A stretch of 64,000 nucleotides of DNA from Lactarius indigo (taxonomy: Eukaryota > Basidiomycota > Agaricomycetes > Russulales > Russulaceae). Shown here in pieces: positions 55,998 through 64,000 of the stretch (the stretch's first letter is position 1; every line of letters begins with the position of its first letter). Where the stretch lies: positions 2,041,803-2,105,802 of the forward strand of contig JAFKAC010000010.1 of assembly GCA_025766275.1 (NCBI GenBank). The letters are read 5' to 3'. Under the pieces are notes generated by a model that was given only the letters and a program-made list of their open reading frames with translations, was not told the DNA's origin and searched no databases. Made by a program: the position numbers and the translations under genes.

Positions 55998-56023
55998 CCC
56001 CCCTCATTCCCCCGTGGCTCTTT

Positions 56024-56090
56024 GATGATGATTCGGACGGCGCGGTGTTCAAGGGATCCGGCAGCAAGAAACATGGAAGGACCAGACTCA
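56024..56090 (+). repeat. Degenerate duplicate of the nbs1 C-terminal tail
   Basis: GATTCGGACGGCGCGGTGTT and the following CAAGGGATCCGGCAGCAAGA repeat the end of the nbs1 coding sequence (GATTCGGACGATGATGCAGT, GTTCAAAGGATTCAGCGGTA at about 55936-55985) with a 3-base deletion and several changes. In its own frame it reads DDDSDGAVFKGSGSKKHGRT, with the second Phe changed to Ser. It lies after the stop and in a different frame. Confidence 0.65.
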
Positions 56091-57096
56091 TTTCCTGTGT
56101 ACGAAACCTACTTTTTTGTTTCCATTCCCTTTCCCCTTCATTCATTTGGATTATATCGACTGGCAGTCATTGTGATTGGCAGTGTGGTAATGACTCTTTA
56201 CTTTATGACGAGTAACTGGGTCCCAACATCTGCGCAGGTTGTTTTCTAACAGTAGCAGAGGTCATCACAATACCCTATGGTCGTGGTCAAGTGTCCGAAG
56301 TACGGACGTCGAAAACCCATGCGGGACGTGCGGTAGTATTCACGAAATTATGTTAAGCAGGAGGGAGGACTTCTGAGCTTCAGATCCTTAGTTAAGGGGA
56401 GAATGAGGTTGCCGGTACACGAATTTGAACATGCAGAACAGACGCAGAAACAAGCGCAGAAGAACCATATGTAGTGCTGGCCAAATATGAAGTAGAGAAT
56501 CGGGTCACACATCGTATTAGCTAGATATGGGATTGAGTGGAGGAAGTTCCAAGTTAACGTTGAGGTAGCATCGCACCTGGTCGGGCTTGGATCAGAAAGG
56601 TTACAACTGTTGAACTAATAGCCACGTGGTGCTGCACGTCAACCCCAGACAACATATGCCGCACCAAGCGCTGCACCGATTTCTGCTTGTTCCGCTGCCT
56701 TGTACCTGAATTAGGCGATCACTGATATCTATCTTAGATCTCTTGATTACTGTAACTTTATTTCTAATCCGGGCCGCCTAAATCAATTTCGGCACATGCC
56801 TGAGTGTTGATAGCAGCCACCACCACATGTGTACTGAGGAATAGCACCGTCCAGATTGTTCCCCGCAAGGCCCATCTCCCAGATCAATCTTCCTGCAGTG
56901 CTTCCGAACCCCCCCGCTTCTATCCGGCGGAAGCGTCGGGGCTCGATGAACACCCTGTTTCGGTCAAAATAGACTAGTGGTTTTCCGATTTTGCCTCTAA
57001 AATGTGAGGGCCCGACGAGGGTTTGCGCGTTGGAGACTCCCACCCTCCGCTCGCTTGCCTTGTTGTACTACTTGTGTTTTTACATCGTCCACGGTA
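56091..57096. other. Intergenic, with one small Cys-containing frame
   Basis: A minus-strand frame at 56783-57043 (86 codons; ends YTCGGGCYQHSGMCRN) has four Cys in its last 14 residues but no signal peptide or recognised family. Otherwise nothing coding is visible. The right end is the 5' flank of the DUF6533-type gene. Confidence 0.35.
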
Positions 57097-59019
57097 TGTC
57101 GCTTGTTGACGCAGCAGTCAACACGTCGAGCGCTGCGCTGGCTGCCAACAACATACGAATCGCTGCGCTAGCTGTTGCAGCCTACGAGTGCGCTCCAAGT
57201 TTCCTCCGCTATCCCCTTGTACCTGATAACGTTCTTGCTAGCTACATCTTGACCCTTCCTGCGGAGTGGCGCTTTTATAGGGCGTTCTACCGTTCCAACT
57301 TTCGATTGAGGTGCCCAATCATGCCGCTTTACCGTTCGAAAACGCAATTAATTACTTGTATAGCGCAAGCCTGGTCCTGTTCGTACTCATCCGGTCAGTC
57401 TTCCCTTCTCTCTATGAGATAATTTAGTCTAAGGCAGGACACAGATATATAAGCATTCTGGCGGGGGCGACGGGCAATTGGTCGTTCCTCTCGCACAGCT
57501 TCACTCCCGAGTCTTGCCGAAAACTCTTTCTTCTTCCGACTTTAATCAGAGGTTCCGAGGTTTTATATCTCTGTGGCTATACCATAACTGAATGAACGAA
57601 AACGCAGTGCCTCAATGCATGGTCTCACAAGCGATACTCGGTCTGCGGTAAGTTACAATCTACATGGTGCCCGGGTCGACAATACCGGATATCTCACGCT
57701 CTCCATAGGGCATTCACCATTTCCCGCAAGAATAGGAACGTGGGTATTGTGCTGTCTTTAGCCTTTGTTTTTTCAGCCACGGTGAGTACCACGGTCATAC
57801 CTGTGTGATTTACGCTTCATACACTCGTCTAGTTGGAATGGCTTTCGAGCGTATGGCGTCGTATTCGTACGTCACATTGGTCTCTAATCTCTGACGCAGC
57901 TTACTTTGTGGAAATCTAGCTGTGTTCACCGACGTGAGTGTCCTTCCTGCCTCTCATTGCTACCGATAGTGCCGCTGACGCCAATTTTGACCATCAGGGA
58001 TCGTGAGCCCTTCCTCCCTCTAGTGTTGAATGCGGCTTCATACTCTCCCGTCTAGCTGTGGAGCGGCAACTCTGCATCCCACACTCTTTCTCTCTACCTG
58101 GTTGTTCTACCTCGTCGGAATGTTATACGATCTTCTCACCTTAAGCATCTCAATGGGATACCTATTCAAGTACCACTCAAGTTCACCATTGTATGTCGCA
58201 ACCGTGCTCTGAGATAATCTATCACCAAACTGAGTCCTTTCTAGTACGTCCCGTCTTGTGAAGATGTAAGTATCATTTTCAGGATGTCCTCCCAAAATCG
58301 ACGAGTCCACTATAGGATGGTCTATGATGGATTGGGATACTTTGTTGCTCTGACAGGTCGGTCATTTTACAACCCCCCCCCCTCCCGGTTGTGACTCACA
58401 GAGTCATTATCTCCACAGTGGTCAATACTATCAACGCAATCCTATTCAGAACGCACAATACCTTCATTCAGGTCAGATAATTTGTATAAACGCTTAGCTC
58501 GTACTCACACGTTATTTGTATGTGGAGCTCAGGTGTCTGCGTGCGTCATACGGTGTATCTTAACTTTTATCTTAATACTTATTATTTCCAGTGCGCCGTG
58601 CGGTGGCGTCGTCACGTGGATTATGAGCCAAAGAATTCTCATCAATCTGCAAGGTTTGTCTTCCCTCTATACGACAAAAATAGAACACCTGACAGACGAC
58701 GAAAATCAGGTGCTGGTGCGGAGCGTCTCAGTACTGAAACCCCCCCATACGTCCATCGCTCGACCCGCACCTTGAGTGCCAAAGGTGCGTACGTCGCGAG
58801 ATGTGGAGGGACATGGATTCCGACCAAGATACAGACAGGTCCTCAAGTGGAGTCCATCATGTCCACCATGTCGAACAGGATGGCACCGAACTGGTTCAAG
58901 TGCGCGTCGATCGCTCGGTCGTTGTCGGTATGGAGCCAGGTGACTGGAAGGCTGCACCATGTGACTCGGATAAGCCTTTCCGCACGCCGGCGGTCAAATG
59001 GGATGAAGCATCAGTCTAG
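57097..59019 (+). CDS. DUF6533-type multi-pass membrane protein
   Basis: Many short exons; the first joins are clear: 57097-57187 to 57242 (giving ALAVAAYDYILTLPAEWRFY, the DUF6533 signature), then SASLVLFVLIR, then RYISILAGATGNWSFLSHSF with TPESCRKLFLLPTLIR, then VPQCMVSQAILGLRAFTISR and NVGIVLSLAFVFSATLEWLS. Further exons carry STWLFYLVGMLYDLLTLSIS, MVYDGLGYFVALT, VVNTINAILF and VTWIMSQRILINLQ, and the last (ending 59019) a cytosolic tail with ELVQVRVDRSVVVGME. Six to seven hydrophobic helices give the layout of a seven-helix protein. Splicing between about 57880 and 58030 and before 58785 is unresolved, so a mutation there cannot be excluded. Function is unknown; a receptor-like role has been suggested for such layouts. 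Confidence 0.7.
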
Positions 59020-61963
59020 GCGCGGCAACGGAGAGTATATACACTTCATACTGTACTAAAAGTTATGTCCTTTGGGCCCTGCTCGCTTCCCAATTTTAAG
59101 TTTTTGTGGTGTTGCCGCTGACTGTCATGGCCGCGCCATCGTAATGTGGCTGGGTTGATGTTTCATTCTTCATGCATTTCATAGAATATTTCATGCTCTG
59201 GGAGTCTACATCTAACGCTCAGAGAAAGGCCAACAAAAAATGGCTAGTCAGGCCTCGGAATGAGCCGAGAACTTGAAGCTATAGCACTACATTACACTTA
59301 CTGTACATACATATCAGATATCAATATGGCAGTAGCCCGGCGTTCATTCTGGAGAGCGTGAGGAACTAGAAAGTTACGAGGTAAGTCGCTGAGAGGAAAA
59401 AGGTCCTTTGATTCAGAATTAGGAGTAGCACCTGGGACCGGTGCTACTCCGCACACTGGGGTGCCTGACCTTCTGCGCTGGTGTGGGCGGCGCAGCCACT
59501 GATCGTACTGATCGTCGGGATCCAGGGGCCAACTCGAGGGCGTGGAGTCTGAGGCACACGAAATGTAGTTATAAAAAAATGGTCCGAACGCACAGAGACA
59601 ATGCCAGGCTTGACAGAGACCGTCCGCGAGCAAGTCGCGTAAATGTGGTTACGAGTCAAAGAGTAAATCGTTGAAGGCGCCAGATTTTGCGACGCACTGG
59701 TACTATGCGCGTGCAACCCAAACCGGTTATGATCGGAACCTGGTTTTGCCTGGCTGAAATACTACGGTAGCTGAATCGGAAATTCGGAATCACAATGTCA
59801 TTCAAGTTACTGTATTACAGAAAACTAAGTGCCCCGCGGTCCCTGGAAGGCTGGAACGCGCGAGGCCCTGGAAAATTTATCTCTCTTGTAGCTAGTCGAA
59901 AGTACTCGTATCGAAAGTATTCGTAACCACAGCAACTTTCCGACGCCGTACACGCGTGCGGCTCTGAGTGCTTTCGCCATCTAGTGTTGCTCTCCTTTTG
60001 TTTGCCTCGCGCACGCTTCTTAGGCTTCCACTGGTACCCATTTCCCACATCAAGACCATGGCCATTACAATCTCCCCTCGAGTTCTTGCTCGGGTTAGCG
60101 GGGAAATACTTCCGGACTTGCTTCCGCAGGACCAAGGAAATTATAACTTCCTAGTCACGTCACTTGCTAGTTGTGCCTCATCTCACTTGTGTTAGTATAA
60201 TGACATGTTGCTAGAGTGGCACTGTTACTATCGGCTCTAGACTAGCGCAGCTAGCTCTATATTTGGGCCTCAACCCAGCAGACTTGCTAAGTTTGAGCTA
60301 CCAGTACCTAGATCTAGTAGGGTTGTGCCTACGATAACTAAAATCAAGTGGCGCAGCCAGTGAGCGATTTGCCTTGCACTGGACACTGCATCTAGAACCA
60401 GACAACATATCTAGCGCTAAGTTAGTACAACGATCTGTCACTAGTAATTGAGGTTAATACCAGTACCACTAGTAACGGGGGTGGTCCGAAAATACATAGA
60501 GAATATTGCTAAATGAACACTTATTGGACCCGCTCAAAGTTACTGTGCCAGCCCGGAAATACGTTCTAATTGCAGTCGTTCATATGAGGACCAAAAATTC
60601 CGTGGATCACTTAGGCTCGTTGCTGATCGGATGTACCGTAGCCCGTACAGTCAGTTCGCTGAAGCCATATTTGACGACGGTCTCGAACAAGACACCACTG
60701 GCAGCACCGAAACTTTAGGCTTTTTCAGTATGGTCGCGGGAGCATCCGAATGATTTGCCAGCGAAGGCGTCTTGTGGTGCGCGCATGGGATATTTCAGAC
60801 TGATCAGAATATACTCCGAAGGAATTCGATTAGGATTCACGTACCAATAGCTTGCGCAACCCGCCAAGGAACCTTCCAGCAGCGACGACCCCAAAAACGT
60901 ATTCTTAGAGCCCCAACTCGGCGACGACGCTACACAAATATGGTAGTAATATGGTGATCAAAGTGCCATACGCCAGAAGGAAAGGTTTGACAAAGCCAAA
61001 GGCTACCATGCACCATCAGAACTGACTTCTTTCGAAGAGGGACCGATTGCGATCGGCAAGGTTGCTCAGGGGGGCAGGGCGGGTAGGAATGACGAAATGG
61101 TAAGCTGGGGACCCGCGGGTGCTCGAAAACCCATGTTTGGCCACGTGGAAGTCGTGGCATCCCGTCGTCCAGGGAAAAATGACCTAGAGCGGGAAAAGGA
61201 AGAAATGAGGGACTCACCTAAACCCAATGCACGCGAAAGTCAGCTACCCGATAACCCGATGGAAGACGTACGGTCATCATTGCCATGAAGATACATTTCC
61301 AGTGGCGACTCGACGCAGGTCTCTGCCAGAGCGACGAGGGAGCGGCAGCATGAGTGAACGAATAAGGTGGCACGTGCACGTTCCTCCTTTTCGTGTTGCC
61401 ATCCCGGGCCGTCCACCCAAGCTCTTGACTGGTTCAACGAACCAGAATACTTTTATTTTACCCACACTACGCCCAGTAATTGCCAAAATTTTGGTGAGGA
61501 GACCCACTTTTCCCGACCTTCATCAGCTTGCTCCAGGGGAGCCCTACGTACTCCGGTCCCGGCCTCACCTCGGAAATATAAACCCCTCATCCCTGGTCGA
61601 GAAGCACGAAGTGCTTCTGCCCTGTATCTGTGCAGTCCGCTAACTTGGCTATTTTGTCATTACCATCTATTGGTTTGTACAATAGCTTCGACAGTCCCAT
61701 GCGCCAGTCCCCTTCCCTCCCACACTGAAAAACGGAGGGCATGAGTGACTCTCCGAGTCAAAAATGGTACATATCACACATCCTGACAATCTGAACAAAG
61801 TCATTGGGTACAATACCGCGATGGTGCAACTGGCGTCCGCTATTTCTCGTAAAGTGGCGGTGCCATCGTACCTGTCAGTGATGGGGCAGGAATCGTAGGA
61901 ATCGAAATCGGATGAATATACTAGTCTTACAGTGACCCCAGCCCGTGTCACAAATTCTACACT
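59020..61963. other. Gene-poor stretch of 2.9 kb
   Basis: No supported gene. The longest frame is on the + strand at 61227-61643 (138 codons, Arg/Pro-rich, no family). The region contains the CTAG-rich segment listed separately. No terminal repeats or transposase motifs were recognised. Confidence 0.4.
60151..60472. repeat. CTAG-rich segment
   Basis: Twelve CTAG tetranucleotides start at 60151, 60167, 60211, 60237, 60242, 60251, 60308, 60314, 60392, 60411, 60441 and 60469, about ten times the chance number for 322 bp. They sit in varied contexts (ACTAGC, TCTAGA, ACTAGT) without a fixed period. No coding frame or known element explains it. Confidence 0.6.
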
Positions 61964-64000
61964 TCAAATATACTTCACGGTACCACTGGCACTGGCACTT
62001 GTACACCCCGACAAGAACTCTGCGATCCTGTAATTTCCATTTGCCATCGCCTGTTGTCTTGGAGTCCGCCCGCTGACGCTTCGGATATCCACATCTGCAC
62101 CGCGCTCTACTAAGAGCTGGGCCGTACTGAGGTCGTCATGGGAGTACCCCGCCGTGTATAACGGGGTCCGCTGTTCCCTCGTTTTTGCGTTCACATCAGC
62201 ACCGAGTTCACGTACGCACCGCGTTCAATCAGCAATTTTACCACCTCGAATTTCCCCTTGATCGATGCCGCGTGCATTGTGGTTGCACCCTTTCTGTCCC
62301 TTTCATCGACACCTGAACTTCGGTCAAGTAGTGACCACATAACGTCAAGCTGTCCACTGTCTGACGCGGTGTACAGCGAGGGCTGCCCATGGTCGGAGGG
62401 TTTCACCTTTTCACGGTTCTGTGACGGCTGAAAAGTGTTATTCCATGGTTGGGGGATTGATATGGATGACTTCACCGCACTCAGAGACAGTGTCCAGATA
62501 GGAAGTTTGCGACCTCGAGTTTCCCATTGTCGAATGCCAGGTCCAAGGCCGACTTCCCGTCTTCATTAGCTTCATTACGTATGTTGAAATCTGTGCCACT
62601 CTTGAGAAGGAATTTCACGACGGCCAGATGGTCTTTGCTTGCTACTGAATGCAACGGGGTTCCGCCTTTGTCATTTGGAGCATCCACGTCTACGCCACTA
62701 TCAGTTGAGAGCGGTCCCGACATCCAGTCATGTAGAGCCCACATTCGCCCCCTGCTGGATCAGTATAGTCCGACCTTGCGCATTGTAAGGACCATAGTCC
62801 TTCTGGGCTCGGAACGATACATTTTAGATACGTTACTCGATTATTAAGCACCCGTATATACTCTATGGTCGAGGACGGAAAATACAACTTATGCTTTTAC
62901 TTCGACATTAACGCTATCCGTCTGCGTCCGACGGTCTGTCTGCATTCTGTGTTTCCTATTACTTCTCACTTCCCTCTACGCTTCCCTTCGGGTCGAAGAC
63001 TATTACTCGCTACAGCATCCTATCGATTTCTCGGATGACTGTGGATCTAGGATGCGTGAATATCCACAACCTAAGGCAATGAAACGCCGCGTACATCAGA
63101 ATACTAGTCTTCCCAGAACCCGCTGCAGCGTGGGGATAAATGATAATTGTCGTAAGCCCGGTATTGAACACCCACGTTTTCCGTGAATATACAACAAGGA
63201 ACCCTTCGTGCTCCACTCGGCGAAGACGCTTCCCTCGCAGAATCAGGATGCAGTTCCGTCTTGATGGATCTCACTCGCAATCTTGTAGTTAGGTGACGGA
63301 TCCGGAGGGGTGAGCCAAGTTCTTAACTCCCTTTGCAAGCGATCACCTGCGCCCAACTTTAACGCCACGGAACTACAATGGCAGAATAGATTAATAACGA
63401 ATAATTCATCCTGTTTATATCGTTCGCAATCTGTTCCATCATATCTGCCCCTCATTATTAGCGACGTGGATCCCACTGGCAGAATACAATAAAGCTCACC
63501 CAAAGCCTTCCATATGCCGTCGACTGATGCTCTTCCATCTGCGGAGCTCAATTGGACGTCTGTTATTAGCTGAGAACCTCTGCGTACCACTTATGGCAAC
63601 CTTGAAGTTATTCACAAGTCCGTAGACAACCTCGAGAGTTTGGGTCATAGTCATCCGACCTTCCTCTTACGTGAGACGGTCCAGCCTGCGTAGCACGCCC
63701 TCGATCTCGCTTTCCCCTAGTAGCTTCTTTGCGAATTTCTCTGCGCAGCGTTGAGCCCTCTCGTATCAGAGAAATGGATCCACTCACCGAATCTACCCTG
63801 CTTAATCTGCCTGGTAGCGAGAGTGAGCATGGAGATTAATTCGACCATTAGCTTTACGGTTATCTCTGTCACCGGAGGAATCAAGGGAATATCGGTGTAG
63901 ATTCTCAGGTGTTTGAGGAAATTTACGAGGCATTCAAACAAGTCGACGAGCGCATCGTAGCTCGAGCTGACGTCAGTGGCTGCCTTTACAATCCAGATAT
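61964..64000 (-). pseudogene. NACHT/ankyrin STAND protein gene, broken and cut by the window edge
   Basis: Minus strand, entering from the right edge. The N-terminal helical domain typical of basidiomycete NACHT-ankyrin proteins is present (VDLFECLVNFLKHLRIYTDI; ITVKLMVELISMLTLATRQI), an intron at about 63770 still splices to EKFAKKLLGESEIEGVLRRL, but RLDRLT is followed by an in-frame TAA near 63675. Then LRTWLTPPDPSPNYKIASEI with HQDGTAS precedes a P-loop (AAAGSGKTS) near 63120; most of the NACHT domain after it is missing. Ankyrin repeats follow (KGGTPLHSVASKDHLAVVKF; KGATTMHAASIKGKFEVVKL; REQRTPLYTAGYSHDDLSTA), separated by a stop near 62481 and a frameshift near 62210. Intact relatives are intracellular receptors of the NLR-like STAND class. 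Confidence 0.75.

Noticed and set aside
54606..56074. Two long minus-strand frames (259 and 240 codons) opposite nbs1
   Set aside because: They oppose the Lys/Ala/Asp-rich tail of nibrin, whose low complexity leaves the other strand open by chance.
1..64000. CRISPR arrays, operons or bacterial transfer
   Set aside because: No regularly spaced direct repeats; genes have spliceosomal introns and eukaryotic family content throughout.

Overview
The window is nuclear DNA of a filamentous basidiomycete, most likely an agaricomycete and perhaps a polypore (inference). Genes are split by many 40-95 bp GT-AG introns. They belong to families typical of Agaricomycetes: DUF6535 membrane proteins, questin-oxidase-like (DUF4243) proteins, F-box proteins, WSC-domain proteins, DUF6533-type membrane proteins and a NACHT/ankyrin STAND gene. 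No bacterial, viral, rRNA, tRNA or CRISPR feature was found. Exon models were made by hand from reading frame, splice consensus and family resemblance.

Region 1 (1-40 kb) is an accessory, repeat-like array. Six DUF6535 genes lie on the + strand (2-787 cut by the window edge, 3419-6533, 10786-13963, 16302-19484, 22222-25425, 33386-36578), with one deleted copy at about 19836-20640. The five complete copies share a four-exon structure and encode about 977-1009 residues. Behind the copies, on the - strand, lie decayed questin-oxidase-like genes, and behind several of these F-box genes that are decayed except for the last (38716-39989). The ancestral unit therefore looks like DUF6535(+) / questin oxidase-like(-) / F-box(-), amplified in tandem; only the DUF6535 member stayed open in nearly every copy. 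An intact MFS transporter (8072-9856) and an intact secreted three-WSC-domain protein (27533-29015) lie inside the array.

Region 2 (40-59 kb) is gene-dense. In order it holds a small secreted Ser/Thr-rich protein; a short basic protein with a SAP-like N-terminus; a phytanoyl-CoA dioxygenase-like enzyme divergent from a 1001-residue protein with four dsRBD-like repeats; EMC subunit 8/9; a basidiomycete family protein with an E-D-K motif and a probable GC-AG intron; two weak small genes; the nibrin orthologue nbs1 (FHA, BRCT, Mre11-binding motif, acidic/F-x-x-F tail); and a DUF6533-type multi-pass membrane protein.

Region 3 (59-64 kb) is gene-poor. It contains a dense cluster of CTAG tetranucleotides and ends in a broken NACHT/ankyrin STAND gene that runs off the right edge.

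The most novel element is the DUF6535 array: a family of unknown function kept open in many copies while its former neighbours decay, beside a STAND-type gene. This looks like a fast birth-and-death locus, possibly for self/non-self recognition or defence; that role is inference only.
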